Of a stretch of 64,000 bases of DNA, positions 33,154 through 42,363 are shown piece by piece (within the stretch, counting starts at the first letter, position 1; each line of letters opens with the position of its first letter). The stretch comes from Aeromonas veronii (GTDB lineage Bacteria; Pseudomonadota; Gammaproteobacteria; Enterobacterales; Aeromonadaceae): positions 1,231,501 through 1,295,500 of the forward strand of contig NZ_CP157875.1 of the NCBI RefSeq assembly GCF_040215105.1. The letters run 5' to 3'. The notes below the pieces were generated by a model. The model was not told where the DNA came from, made no database searches, and worked only from the letters and a program-made list of their open reading frames with translations. The translations under genes were made by a program, and so were the position numbers.

Positions 33154-34248
33154 TTATTTGGCAAATCCGGCAGCCAGCGAGAGATTGTTCGCTTGCAGGT
33201 TGTTGCTGCCAGAAGAGACGTTCACCCCGATGTTACCCACGGCGCCGTTGAAGGAGCCGCCATCGATAGTGGCGTGGTTGAAGGTCTCACGACTGGTGTA
33301 GGTATTGACCACAGGGATGTAGCCGGTGGCATAACCACTGAGCTTGATATCCCCCTCTTCCTTGAACTCGAACTTGCCGTCGTTTTTACCTTCATTGTCG
33401 TAGTCGATGTGGCCCCACATATTGCCACCACCCGGGTGATCCCCACTTTGCCAGATTTCCGGATAGACATCGTTGGACTGCTTGCTGGTGCCCTTGTAGT
33501 CACCATCAGCCTTGAGCTTGAGGTAGATCGGGTTGTAGTCCACGGTCTTGGTGGCGCTGAGGCTCTTGTTCTCGGTCAGGTTCTGGGAGACGCTCTGGCT
33601 GTTGGCGACGGTTGCGACAGCCATGTTGCCGGTGGAAACGGAGGCTGCCATGTTGTTGGCCTGCACGTTACCAGAGCCTGAAGTCACGTTGACCCCGATG
33701 TTGCCTGCGGCATCCTTGAAGGCACCATCGCCGACACTTGCCTTGTTCTGATGTCCCTGATTACTGGTCCAGTTGTGGTTGGCGCTTTGGTCGGAGAAGA
33801 TCTCGGCATCTGAGGAACCACCCGCGGTTCCGTGTTGCTGACTTCGTCCCATGACAAATTCAGCGTCGGCATCGACCTGGTCGTAGGCAGCCAGGGCTGC
33901 GCTGTTGCCTTGAACGTTGGAGTCACCGGCCGCGACGTTGGCGCCGACGTTACCGGATGCCCCCTGGAACGAGCCATTGATTTTACTTGTGTTATCGGTT
34001 CTGGTATTGGCAGTACCGATCATGGAGCTGGATTGCTGGTTGTCCACTACCGCCATGCCAAGCTTGTTGACATTGATGTAGCCGCCGACTCTCACATCCC
34101 CTTCGTACTCGACATCTACTTCTGCCTTGACCTTCTTGGTCAAGGTTGCCCCTGTCTCATCTCTGTCGCCGCGATAATCGGCGTATGCGGTGCCCGACAT
34201 TGCCATGACGACCGCTGCGGCTAATGAGCTATAGATAAGTCCACGCAT
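33154..34248 (-). CDS. fapC: Main Fap-type amyloid subunit (FapC/FapB-like)
   Basis: The 364-residue protein has a signal peptide (cut near residue 23, TAYA|DY) and three amyloid repeats at about 93-120, 176-203 and 332-359, each with the pattern GN-(I/V)-G-x-NV-x-x-G-x-x-N-x-Q-x-N. The linkers are of unequal length (56 and 129 residues). This is the FapB/FapC design. Pseudomonas FapB and FapC carry a C-terminal Cys-x-x-Cys; this protein contains no cysteine. ATG 34248 has GGAGAG 9 bases upstream; longer starts lack one. Confidence 0.85.
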   Translation of the reverse strand: MRGLIYSSLAAAVVMAMSGTAYADYRGDRDETGATLTKKVKAEVDVEYEGDVRVGGYINVNKLGMAVVDNQQSSSMIGTANTRTDNTSKINGSFQGASGNVGANVAAGDSNVQGNSAALAAYDQVDADAEFVMGRSQQHGTAGGSSDAEIFSDQSANHNWTSNQGHQNKASVGDGAFKDAAGNIGVNVTSGSGNVQANNMAASVSTGNMAVATVANSQSVSQNLTENKSLSATKTVDYNPIYLKLKADGDYKGTSKQSNDVYPEIWQSGDHPGGGNMWGHIDYDNEGKNDGKFEFKEEGDIKLSGYATGYIPVVNTYTSRETFNHATIDGGSFNGAVGNIGVNVSSGSNNLQANNLSLAAGFAK

Positions 34249-34335
34249 AATGAGTCTCTCCATTGAATTTTCTGTGGAAGACGGTTCCAGCGGCCAATCC
34301 TCTGTCACCAGATCCGGTTTCCAATCCCTGCGGCA

Positions 34336-34917
34336 TCATGGTGATACCGTTACTGCGCCTGCCAGAGGCAAGGAGACCATGTTGACTGCCTGGTTTCCTT
34401 GTCCCGTGACCTGGTTCACCTGGATGACCCCTTTGGTGCCTGTCAGGGCGTTGTCATCCAGATAGATGCTGGTGGTGCTTGGTGCTGAACCTTTGCCAGA
34501 GGGAGAGGTCGCGACGCTGGTGCTGAGGTTGATGTCGGTCACCACCCCGATACCGCTGTCGTCATTGAGGGAGAGGGCGAAGGCATTGAGCTGTTGATTG
34601 GCCTCACCAGCACCCTGATTGATGCCGACGAGTCCTTGGTTGTGGCTGAGAGCCGACCCCAGAATGGCCACGCTCTGGTGGCCGGTGAGATTGGTAGTAG
34701 ATTGATTTTGCTGGCTAAATTGAATGACTGCCGGACCGGAGATGGTGATGGCGGCAAGGTTGCCTTGCTGGTTGTTGTCACCGGAAACCATATTGACGCC
34801 CATGGCGCCCCGGATATTGCTCAATGCTTGCGAGCCCAGATCCACGCGGTTTTCCGCTCTGGCCTGGCTTGCCAATACCGAAAGGGAACACAGTGCCACT
34901 GCAATATAAATCTTCAT
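34336..34917 (-). CDS. Minor Fap-type amyloid protein (FapB- or FapA-like)
   Basis: The 193-residue protein has a signal peptide (about 1-21, SQARA) and three short repeats at about 31-57, 90-116 and 157-183 with the same GVN-x-x-x-G-x-x-NQQ-x-N pattern as the larger subunit downstream. By size and first position it could be FapA; by repeats it is closer to FapB, the nucleator. ATG 34917 has GGAG 8 bases upstream. It is the first gene after the sigma-54 promoter. Confidence 0.8.
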   Translation of the reverse strand: MKIYIAVALCSLSVLASQARAENRVDLGSQALSNIRGAMGVNMVSGDNNQQGNLAAITISGPAVIQFSQQNQSTTNLTGHQSVAILGSALSHNQGLVGINQGAGEANQQLNAFALSLNDDSGIGVVTDINLSTSVATSPSGKGSAPSTTSIYLDDNALTGTKGVIQVNQVTGQGNQAVNMVSLPLAGAVTVSP

Positions 34918-34928
34918 GCTTTTTCTCC

Positions 34929-34947
34929 ATTTGCCACTTGGGCAAAT
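34929..34947 (-). promoter_or_regulatory. Hairpin at the 5' end of the fap transcript
   Basis: ATTTGCC (34929-34935) pairs perfectly with GGCAAAT (34941-34947). The expected sigma-54 start site is near 34945, so the stem would sit at the very 5' end of the mRNA and abut the GGAG ribosome site. Confidence 0.55.
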
Positions 34948-34955
34948 CAGAGAGA

Positions 34956-34970
34956 GCAATGGATGTGCCA
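34956..34970 (-). promoter_or_regulatory. Sigma-54 promoter of the fap operon
   Basis: The minus strand reads TGGCAC-ATCCA-TTGC, an exact match to the -24/-12 consensus TGGCAC-N5-TTGC. It lies 39 bases from the first fap gene, with the activator gene divergent on the other side. Confidence 0.92.
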
Positions 34971-35023
34971 AAATATAATCATTTGATTTTTAACAATTTT
35001 TTAATTGCCTTCATTGTCATCAA

Positions 35024-35039
35024 GTCTCAGTGTTGAGAC
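35024..35039. promoter_or_regulatory. Putative activator binding site (inverted repeat)
   Basis: GTCTCA-GTGT-TGAGAC is a perfect inverted repeat 80-95 bases upstream of the expected fap start site, the usual place for a sigma-54 activator. Related GTTCTCA words occur at about 35089 and 35111. The rest of 34971-35286 is AT-rich promoter sequence without a gene. Confidence 0.5.
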
Positions 35040-35286
35040 GAATTTTTATACCCGTCATTAACACACTGTTTATCAATGGCTTTATTCGTTCTCACTCATA
35101 AAATGACGTTCTCATTATTGTGGTGCCATTAGTCTATAAATGGGATGAGTTATAGTTAACATCGTCTGGCGATGGGAGATGGGCGTCATTTGAAAGCGTT
35201 AATATGTCTCCGAGAATAAAAAGAGTGAGCCTGATGCATCATGCTCCGGCTCTCTCGTTTTTAAGGCACTTCGTGGAGGTTCCCAT

Positions 35287-36588
35287 ATGACCGAAACGGC
35301 ATTGTTACTCATCAACTCATGCGCCGTGCTGGAAAGCCTGTTGGTGGAGGGGGAGTGGCGAATCGAGCGGGCGGCCTCCCTGGCGGTGGCAGAGAAGAAA
35401 CTGAAGGAGCATGACTATCCGCTGGTGCTGGTGGCGATAGAACCGGATCAGCACGAGGCGCTGCACAGCCTGATTGCCGATCACGCCAGCAGCCTGTGGA
35501 TTGGCTTGATCCATCGGGACTGCCTGGCGAGCGAGCCGCTGCGCAATCTGCTCGCCGCCTGCTTCCATGACTTTCACACCTTTCCCCTCGAGCCGGACAG
35601 GCTCGCCCACAGCCTGGGACATGCACTGGGAATGGCACAGCTTATCCGGCGTCATCGGCCCAAGTTGCCGGCACAGTTGCGCTTCATTCAAGGGGAGAGC
35701 TCCCCCATCCGGGAGCTTCGGGATCAGATCATGCGTTTGCAGCATTGTCGCCTGCCGGTGTTGGTGACGGGGCCGAGCGGTACCGGCAAGGAGCTGGTCG
35801 CCAGGGAGCTGCACTACAGCACCTTCGGGGAAGAGAGCCCCTTCGTCGCCGTCAATTGTGGCGCCATGTCCCATCAGCTGATCCAGTCCGAGTTGTTCGG
35901 CCATGTGAAGGGGGCCTTCACCGGCGCCCAGAGCCGCAAGATAGGCAAAATAGAGGCGGCCGACGGCGGCACGCTGTTTCTGGACGAGATAGGTGAGTTG
36001 CCGCTGGAGGATCAAGCCACTCTGCTACGTTTTTTGCAGGAGCAGAGCATAGAGGCGGTGGGCAGCCACTTGTCTCGCAATGTCGATGTCAGGGTCATTG
36101 CCGCCACCAATATCGATGTGGAGCAGGCGGTCGCCAATGGCGGATTTCGCATGGATCTCTACTACCGGCTCAACGTGGTGAGGTTGCGCACCCCCGCCCT
36201 GCGCGAGCGGACCGAAGACATCCAGCTGCTGGCTGATGACATTCTGGCCGAGGTGCGCGGTGGGCGGGTGCTGAGTTTCACCCACAAGGCGCGTCAGGCC
36301 ATGCAGTCTTACGGCTGGCCGGGCAATGTGAGGGAGCTGCGCAACCGGGTGCAGCGGGCAGCCGTCATGTGCTCCGGCCCCTATATCGAGGCCCACGACA
36401 TGGAGCTGACCAATATGGACTCCCTGCTGCTGGATGGTTCCCTCAAGGCGGTGCGGGAGGCGGCAGAGCGCCAGGCCCTGCAGCAGACCCTGGCTCGTTT
36501 CCCGGATCAACTGGAAGAGGTCGCCCGTCAGCTCGATATCTCCCGCGCGACCCTTTATCGGCTGCTGGACAAACACGATCTGCTGTAA
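35287..36588 (+). CDS. Sigma-54-dependent transcriptional activator
   Basis: The 433-residue protein has an N-terminal regulatory domain of about 130 residues resembling a degenerate receiver, as in VpsR/FleQ. The AAA+ domain (about 135-370) has Walker A GPSGTGKE (162-169), the sigma-54 contact GAFTGA (209-214) and Walker B FLDE (231-234). A Fis-type HTH closes the protein (about 405-430, [18 protein letters not shown]). It is divergent from the fap operon, whose promoter is sigma-54 type, so it is the likely fap activator. VpsR and FleQ respond to c-di-GMP; whether this one does cannot be read from sequence. ATG 35287 has GGAGG 8 bases upstream. Confidence 0.9.
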   Translation: MTETALLLINSCAVLESLLVEGEWRIERAASLAVAEKKLKEHDYPLVLVAIEPDQHEALHSLIADHASSLWIGLIHRDCLASEPLRNLLAACFHDFHTFPLEPDRLAHSLGHALGMAQLIRRHRPKLPAQLRFIQGESSPIRELRDQIMRLQHCRLPVLVTGPSGTGKELVARELHYSTFGEESPFVAVNCGAMSHQLIQSELFGHVKGAFTGAQSRKIGKIEAADGGTLFLDEIGELPLEDQATLLRFLQEQSIEAVGSHLSRNVDVRVIAATNIDVEQAVANGGFRMDLYYRLNVVRLRTPALRERTEDIQLLADDILAEVRGGRVLSFTHKARQAMQSYGWPGNVRELRNRVQRAAVMCSGPYIEAHDMELTNMDSLLLDGSLKAVREAAERQALQQTLARFPDQLEEVARQLDISRATLYRLLDKHDLL

Positions 36589-36618
36589 CTCCTTGGAGGA
36601 TGTGCCTGTCACCATATG

Positions 36619-36650
36619 AATCGCCCGGGTTATTGACCCGGGCGATTGTA
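36619..36650. terminator. Hairpin after the sigma-54 activator gene
   Basis: AATCGCCCGGGT (36619-36630) pairs perfectly with ACCCGGGCGATT (36636-36647). The T-run is weak. It lies between convergent genes. Confidence 0.65.
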
Positions 36651-36693
36651 TTCGTGGTTCATGTCATGCTGACATGGCCTGCATAGAGAGGGA

Positions 36694-38319
36694 TCAGGTC
36701 GGCTGAGTCGCCAGTTGACAGAGGCGGCGCGCCACCTCCTCTTCCTGCTGCACAACCTGATGTACTCCGCGTACCCGCAGATGATGCACCTCTTCGGTTT
36801 GCTGGCCACAGGCGGCAATGCGCAGCAAGGCGCCCTGTTCCCGCGCCGCCGCAGCGATTTCACCTGCTAGCAGGCTGTCTTCCAGGGTGATCAGTAACCA
36901 GCTGGCATTGGGCAGGGCCACCGACAACAGATCATGCTGGATAGGATGGCCGGTGAGGCAGGTGATCCCCTGTGCGCGCCAGGGCTCCAGCAGTCGCTCT
37001 TCCGTGTCGATCACCACCATCTCTCGCCCTTGCTCGCGCAACTGCCGAATGAGATGGCTGCCGATGGCCTCGGCCCCCACCACCACGACATGTCCCTGCA
37101 GGGCGCACTGGGGAGGAACCTCGTGTGGCTCCGGACTGCGCTTCAGCCAGCGCTCGGCCTGGTTGAATACCAGAGGGTTGAGCATGATGGAGAAGCAGGC
37201 CCCGACCAGCACCAGATCACGGGCGACATCCGGCACCAGTTCCAGCATGACCCCGAGCCCCATCAGGATGAAGGAGAACTCCCCCACCTGGGCCAGGCTG
37301 GCGGAGATGGTCAGCGCGGTGCGTTGGCTGTGGCCGAACAGCCGCACGATGGCGAAGGCCGCCACCGACTTGCCGAAGACGATGACGAAGATGGTCGCCA
37401 GCACTGCCAAGGGCTCGCGCAGCAAAATGGTGGGATCGAACAGCATGCCCACGGAGACGAAGAAAAGCACGGCGAAGGCATCCTGCAATGGCAGGGTATC
37501 GTTGGCGGCCTTGTGGCTGAGGTGGGAGCTGTTCATCACCACTCCGGCGAAGAAGGCGCCGAGGGCGAAGGAGACCCCGAACAGCTTGACCGCACCGAAG
37601 GCGATGCCAAGGGAGCAGGAGAGTACGGCCAGGGTGAACAGCTCGCGGGAGCCGGTGGCGGCGGTGCGGGCCAGCAGCCAGGGGATGAGGCGTCGACCGC
37701 CGATGGCCATCAGTGCGATGAAGGCGGCCACCTTAGCCAGGGTAAAACCGATATCCCGCAGCACATGACCCAGGGTCAGGCTCTCGTCCCCCTGTTGCAG
37801 GTTGGCGAGGATGGGGAGCAGCACCAGTGCCAGCACCATCACCAGATCCTCGACGATGAGCCAGCCAATGGCGATGCGCCCCTCGTTGGTATCGACCTGG
37901 CCCCGGCTCTCCAGGGCCCGCAGCAACACTACCGTGCTGGCGGTGGAGAGAGCTAGGCCGAACACTACCCCGGCGGTGATGCTCCAGCCGAGCAACTGGG
38001 AGAGGCCGAGACCGAGCAGGGTCGCGAGCGTTATCTGAACGATGGCACCCGGGATGGCGATGTGTTTGACGGAGAGCAGATCTTTCACGGAAAAGTGCAG
38101 GCCGACCCCGAACATCAGCAAGATGACCCCGATCTCGGCGAGCTCGGGGGCGAGCTGCAGATCGGCGACATAACCCGGGGTGAACGGGCCGCATATGACC
38201 CCGGCGGCAAGATAGCCCACCATGGGGGAAATGCGCAGGCGGCTTGCCAGCATGCCGAAGATATAGGCCAGCACCAGGCCGCCAACCAGGGTCGTGATAA
38301 GGGGGAGTGAGTGGTCCAT
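36694..38319 (-). CDS. ybaL: CPA2 cation:proton antiporter with TrkA-N domain (YbaL-like)
   Basis: A 541-residue inner-membrane protein with about 12 TM helices (about 5-385, with LLMFGVGLHFSVKDLL and GALAFFAG-type segments) and a cytoplasmic NAD-binding TrkA-N domain (about 405-530, GHVVVVGAEAIGSHLIRQL). It resembles E. coli YbaL and the KefB/KefC group, which exchange K+ or Na+ for protons. It stands alone between convergent and divergent neighbours. The exported ion is not known. Confidence 0.9.
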   Translation of the reverse strand: MDHSLPLITTLVGGLVLAYIFGMLASRLRISPMVGYLAAGVICGPFTPGYVADLQLAPELAEIGVILLMFGVGLHFSVKDLLSVKHIAIPGAIVQITLATLLGLGLSQLLGWSITAGVVFGLALSTASTVVLLRALESRGQVDTNEGRIAIGWLIVEDLVMVLALVLLPILANLQQGDESLTLGHVLRDIGFTLAKVAAFIALMAIGGRRLIPWLLARTAATGSRELFTLAVLSCSLGIAFGAVKLFGVSFALGAFFAGVVMNSSHLSHKAANDTLPLQDAFAVLFFVSVGMLFDPTILLREPLAVLATIFVIVFGKSVAAFAIVRLFGHSQRTALTISASLAQVGEFSFILMGLGVMLELVPDVARDLVLVGACFSIMLNPLVFNQAERWLKRSPEPHEVPPQCALQGHVVVVGAEAIGSHLIRQLREQGREMVVIDTEERLLEPWRAQGITCLTGHPIQHDLLSVALPNASWLLITLEDSLLAGEIAAAAREQGALLRIAACGQQTEEVHHLRVRGVHQVVQQEEEVARRLCQLATQPT

Positions 38320-38621
38320 GTCGTCACCTCGCTAATGGCAGTCAGGGGCTACCAGATCGCTTGGTGGCGAAGAGGGCAGCTGTCAATGAGCAGGGGGCGA
38401 AAGAGACAGTGTTGGCCGCAGCAAGCAGGAAGTTGGGGGACAACAGTGGCCGTTTCTATTGAAAAATAATGTATTTATCTGCCTGGAACAACACTTATCC
38501 AAGTTTAAGACGTAAATTGAGATAAAAGGCGCATAAACATAATTATTATGGAGAAAAAGGGTGTCTTTTCTTCTTCCCGTGGCAGATTTAATCAATCGGT
38601 GATGAGTTGCCGTGTTGAATA
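38320..38621. other. AT-rich intergenic region, no gene seen
   Basis: About 300 bases upstream of ybaL and downstream of ggt. The stretch 38455-38580 is strongly AT-rich and probably holds the ybaL promoter, but no clear -35/-10 pair or coding frame stands out. Confidence 0.45.
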
Positions 38622-38646
38622 GAAAGGCGGCCCCAGGCCGCCTTCG
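38622..38646 (-). terminator. Intrinsic terminator of ggt
   Basis: AAGGCGGCC (38624-38632) pairs with GGCCGCCTT (38636-38644), with a short T-run on the minus strand. It lies about 35 bases past the ggt stop codon. Confidence 0.75.
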
Positions 38647-38679
38647 TCGTGATGGAAAGACCACGTTATATGCGAGTCG

Positions 38680-40461
38680 TTATTCGCCCCTGGCGACCCC
38701 TTCGCGCCGGGGATCGGCGGCGCCAAACCAGCCGCTGGCGTTGCGCTCCACCCCCTGCAGTCCCGAGGTCTGCTCGTTGAGCACCACCTCGTGCCCTCTG
38801 GCCTTGAGCCCCTCGATGACGGTGGTGGGGGTTCGCCCCTGCTCTAGCTCGGTGGGGCCGTTGCGGCTGCCAAAGTTCGGCAAGTCGATGGCTTGCTGCA
38901 GATTGAGTCCCCAGTCCTGGGTGCCCAGCAGCGCCTTGCCCACGTAGTTGATGATGGCGGAGCCTCCCGGTGAGCCGAGGCTCATCTCAAGCTCCCCATT
39001 TTGCTTGTCAAACACCAGCAGGGGGGACATGGAGGAGCGGGGGCGCTTGCCGGGCTCGACCCGGTTCGCCACCGGCAGGCCGGCCGCATCCACCGAGGTG
39101 AAGGAGAAGTCGGTGAGCTGGTTATTGAGCAGATAACCGTTCACCATCAACCTGGCACCGAAGCCATCCTCGATGGAGCTGGTCATGGAGATGGCCATCC
39201 CCGCCTTGTCGACGATGGAGACATGGCTGGTGGAGGGGAGTTCCGGGGTGGCATCCCGGCCACGGGCGAGTGCCTGGGGCGGATTGCCGGCTTTGGCCAC
39301 GCCCATGGAGCGCGGCCCGATGAGGCTGCCCCGCTCGGCGAGATAGCCTTTGTCCAGCATGCCCGCCACCGGTACGGAGACGACGTCGCCGTCGGCCACA
39401 TACTGGTTGCGGTCGGCAAAGGCGAGTCGCGCCGCCTCGCTGTAGAGGTGGATGGCCTCGGCGGAGGCGGCGAGCTTGCCGTCAGGCCCGGTCACCGGCT
39501 TGAGGGCCGCCATGTCCCGACTCTCCAGCATGCCGAAGATCTGGCCGAGGGCGATGGTGCCGGAGGAGGGGGTGGGGAAGCCGCAGATCTCGCGCTGGCG
39601 ATAGTCAAAACAGAGGCCGTCCCGCAGTTTGGCGCTGTAACTGGCGAGGTCCGCCGCCGCCAGCACGCCCGGATTGGTGGGGTGCTGACGCACCTTGGCC
39701 ACCATGGCGTCGGCGAGCGGCCCCCGATAGAAGGCGTCGGCCCCCTCATTGGCCAGGGTCTTCAGTACCTTGGCCAGGGCCGGGTTGGTCAGCCTGGTGC
39801 CGGCGGGCTTGGGGGAACCATCCGGTTGATAGAAGTAGGCGCGGGCCTCGGGGTCGCGCGCGAGATAGGGATCCTTGGCAATCAGGGTGGCGAGACGCGG
39901 GCTGATGACAAACCCCTGCTCTGCGAGCGTGATGGCGGGTTCAAACAGGCTGGCCCAGGGCAGCTTGCCATAGCGATGATGGGCCATCGCCAGAGCGCGC
40001 ACCGTGCCCGGTACGCCGACGGAGCGCCCCCCCACCACACCGTCGTAGAAGGCCATGGGCTTGCCGTCCTTCATGAACAGCTGATCCGTGGCCGCCGCCG
40101 GCGCCGTCTCCCGGCCATCCACCGCCATGACCTGTTGACCGTCCCACACCAGCAGCAAGGAGCCGCCCCCGATGCCGGAAGATTGCGGCTCCACCAGGGT
40201 CAGCACCAGCTGCACCGCGATGGCGGCATCGACGGCGCTGCCACCGGCCTTGACGATCTGGTAGCCCGCATCCACCGCCAGCGGGTTGGCGGCGGCCACC
40301 ATGAAGTCGTGGCCCTGCCAGCCGGGCTTGTCGGTCCAGCCGCTGGCCGCCTCGGGGGCGATCAGGGTCTGGGAGGGGGGCACATAGTGGAAGGCACTCT
40401 GGGGGGCGCAACCTGCGAGCAGGCCAAGGGCTACCAGCAGGCCGAGGGGCTTGAGGGACAT
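38680..40461 (-). CDS. ggt: Gamma-glutamyltransferase, lipoprotein
   Basis: A 593-residue periplasmic enzyme that transfers or hydrolyses the gamma-glutamyl group of glutathione. The N-terminus has a lipobox (GLLAGC), so the protein is probably lipid-anchored, unlike soluble E. coli GGT. Self-cleavage would occur before T411 in PSTSHVSIVD, giving large and small subunits. The substrate-binding RSSMSP and GSPGGS motifs of the small subunit are present. ATG 40461 has AAGGAG 7 bases upstream; the frame extends to 40494. Confidence 0.94.
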   Translation of the reverse strand: MSLKPLGLLVALGLLAGCAPQSAFHYVPPSQTLIAPEAASGWTDKPGWQGHDFMVAAANPLAVDAGYQIVKAGGSAVDAAIAVQLVLTLVEPQSSGIGGGSLLLVWDGQQVMAVDGRETAPAAATDQLFMKDGKPMAFYDGVVGGRSVGVPGTVRALAMAHHRYGKLPWASLFEPAITLAEQGFVISPRLATLIAKDPYLARDPEARAYFYQPDGSPKPAGTRLTNPALAKVLKTLANEGADAFYRGPLADAMVAKVRQHPTNPGVLAAADLASYSAKLRDGLCFDYRQREICGFPTPSSGTIALGQIFGMLESRDMAALKPVTGPDGKLAASAEAIHLYSEAARLAFADRNQYVADGDVVSVPVAGMLDKGYLAERGSLIGPRSMGVAKAGNPPQALARGRDATPELPSTSHVSIVDKAGMAISMTSSIEDGFGARLMVNGYLLNNQLTDFSFTSVDAAGLPVANRVEPGKRPRSSMSPLLVFDKQNGELEMSLGSPGGSAIINYVGKALLGTQDWGLNLQQAIDLPNFGSRNGPTELEQGRTPTTVIEGLKARGHEVVLNEQTSGLQGVERNASGWFGAADPRREGVARGE

Positions 40462-40593
40462 GACACTCTCCTTGTCGGTTTCTTGTTCAACCATCGAAAT
40501 CTGTCACAACTTGAACACTATTGAAAGATTGTCTTTCTGCTCATATGGTTACAAATCTATCAATGATTGAATGCCAGGTGCCAAGGGGGAAGA

Positions 40594-41190
40594 ATGAGAA
40601 ATGCCGTGATGGGCTTGCTCTGTCTGCTGCTGGCCGGGTGTGGCGAGTCCGAGTTCAGGCCTTTGGGCGCAGGAGAAACCATTCTGGCCTTCGGCGACAG
40701 CCTGACCGAGGGACGCGGAGTCAACCCGGCCCAGAGTTACCCCAGCGTGCTGGCGACACTGAGCGGTCACCCCGTCATCAACGCCGGCGTCTCGGGGGAG
40801 CTCAGTGAAGCGGGCAGAGCCAGGTTGCCCGCTTTGCTGGCCCAGCACAGGCCGGCGCTTGTCATCTTGCTGGAGGGGGGCAACGACATCCTGCGTGGCC
40901 GCGGGGAGGGGGCCCTCAAGGCCAATCTCGCCGCCATGATAGAGATGGTACAAGGCAGCGGCGCCCAGTTGCTGCTGGTGGGGGTGCCCCGCAAGTCCCT
41001 GTTCGCCGATGGGGCGCCCCTCTACGGGGAGCTGGCGGATCAGTACCGACTGGTGCTGGACAACGAGAGCATCGGTGAGTTGCTGCGCAGCCCGGCCCTC
41101 AAATCCGATGCGGTGCACTTCAACGAGCAGGGCTACCGAACCCTGGCGGAGCGGCTGCACGGGCTGTTGCAGGAGCGCGGAGCCCTCTAG
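40594..41190 (+). CDS. SGNH/GDSL lipase-esterase, TesA-like lipoprotein
   Basis: A 198-residue protein with a lipobox (LLLAGC, about residues 11-16) and the SGNH hydrolase motifs: FGDSLTEG (block I), the glycine in NAGVSGE, EGGNDIL (block III), and DAVHFNEQGY (block V with Asp and His). It is close to TesA (acyl-CoA thioesterase I/lysophospholipase L1), but with a lipid anchor instead of a cleaved signal. ATG 40594 has a GGGGGAAG ribosome site. It is divergent from ggt. Confidence 0.88.
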   Translation: MRNAVMGLLCLLLAGCGESEFRPLGAGETILAFGDSLTEGRGVNPAQSYPSVLATLSGHPVINAGVSGELSEAGRARLPALLAQHRPALVILLEGGNDILRGRGEGALKANLAAMIEMVQGSGAQLLLVGVPRKSLFADGAPLYGELADQYRLVLDNESIGELLRSPALKSDAVHFNEQGYRTLAERLHGLLQERGAL

Positions 41191-41213
41191 TGCGGCGAAG
41201 GCCGGCGAGACAT

Positions 41214-41241
41214 GAAAAAACCGCCAGCTGGCGGTTTTTTT
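41214..41241. terminator. Bidirectional intrinsic terminator
   Basis: AAAAAACCGCCAG-CTGGCGGTTTTTTT is a perfect palindromic stem with A- and T-runs, between the convergent esterase and rdgC genes. Confidence 0.93.
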
Positions 41242-41271
41242 ACGCTAGATCCTGTCGTCAGGGCGGCGTTC

Positions 41272-42183
41272 TCAGATGGATTGCTCTTCCCCACCCAGGG
41301 CGGCGAACAGCGCCGGGATGAACTGGGCGAGCTCCGCGGTCACCAGGGCGAAGTCGGCATCCAGACGGGCGGCGGGATCCTCGCTGGTGACATCGTCATT
41401 CTGCTCACGCAGCTCTTCGCTGAACTTCAGCCGCTTGATGGAGAGATCGTCCCCCAGCACGAAGCTCAGGGTCTCGCCCCAGTTCAGGGCCAGCTTGGTC
41501 ACCAGCTTGTCGTTGGCCAGGTGGTTCTTGATCTCGTCGCTCATCAGATCCTGCTGCTTGCAGCGGATGATGCCACCGTGTTCCATGGCGCTGCGCAGCT
41601 CGGCCTCGTCCTCCAGGGTGAAGCTGGCGGGCAGGTTGCCTTCGTTGAGCCACTCGGTCATGGTGATCTCGGGCGGATTCTTGAGGGCTACCGGCACCAC
41701 CGGCAGGGTGCCGATGGATTTGCGCAGCAGCGCCAGCAGATCGTCCGCCTTCTTGGCGGAGCCCGCATCCACCACCATCAGGTTGTCGGCGGGGTTGATC
41801 CAGGCGAAGGTCTGGCTGGTGCGGCTGAAGGCGCGGGGCAGCAGGGTATGCATGATCTCCTCCTTCAGCGCCTCCTTCTCCTTCTTCTTGAGGGCACGAC
41901 CCTGTTCGAACTCGATGGCCTCAACCTTCTCCGCCAGCATCTCCTTAACCACGGTACCCGGCAGCATCTTCTCTTCCTTGCGAGCACAGATGAGCAGGTG
42001 GCCAGCGGCCGCGTGGGTCAGGGTGGAACCGAATTTGCCAAGGGGCTTGACCCAGCCGAAGCGAGAGATGTCCTGGCTGCCACAGGGGGTGAAGGCGCAG
42101 GCCTCAAGCTGGGTTTCCAGCTGCTCTGCGGTCAGCTCGAAGGGGCGGGTAAAGCGATAAATCTGCAGGTTTTTAAACCACAT
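41272..42183 (-). CDS. rdgC: Recombination-associated protein RdgC
   Basis: A 303-residue cytoplasmic protein matching RdgC across its length (MWFKNLQIYRFTRPFELTAE, CGSQDISRFGWVKPLG, FAWINPADNLMVVDAGSAKK). RdgC forms a ring around double-stranded DNA and limits RecA activity. Length equals the E. coli protein (303). It stands alone near sbcD-sbcC, another DNA-repair pair, on the opposite strand. Confidence 0.97.
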   Translation of the reverse strand: MWFKNLQIYRFTRPFELTAEQLETQLEACAFTPCGSQDISRFGWVKPLGKFGSTLTHAAAGHLLICARKEEKMLPGTVVKEMLAEKVEAIEFEQGRALKKKEKEALKEEIMHTLLPRAFSRTSQTFAWINPADNLMVVDAGSAKKADDLLALLRKSIGTLPVVPVALKNPPEITMTEWLNEGNLPASFTLEDEAELRSAMEHGGIIRCKQQDLMSDEIKNHLANDKLVTKLALNWGETLSFVLGDDLSIKRLKFSEELREQNDDVTSEDPAARLDADFALVTAELAQFIPALFAALGGEEQSI

Positions 42184-42363
42184 GGCGTCCTCGGTCTCAT
42201 AGATTGTCCGGCCGGCATTGTACTAGAGAGGCGCTTTGTGATCAGCCAATCATTCTCGCTAAATAAAGGATGATCATGCTCACAGGGCACCATATTGCTC
42301 CCCAAAATCAGCAGGAAACTCCCCTAGACTGCATGTGTTCAGCTTGTTAACAAGGATAAAAAA

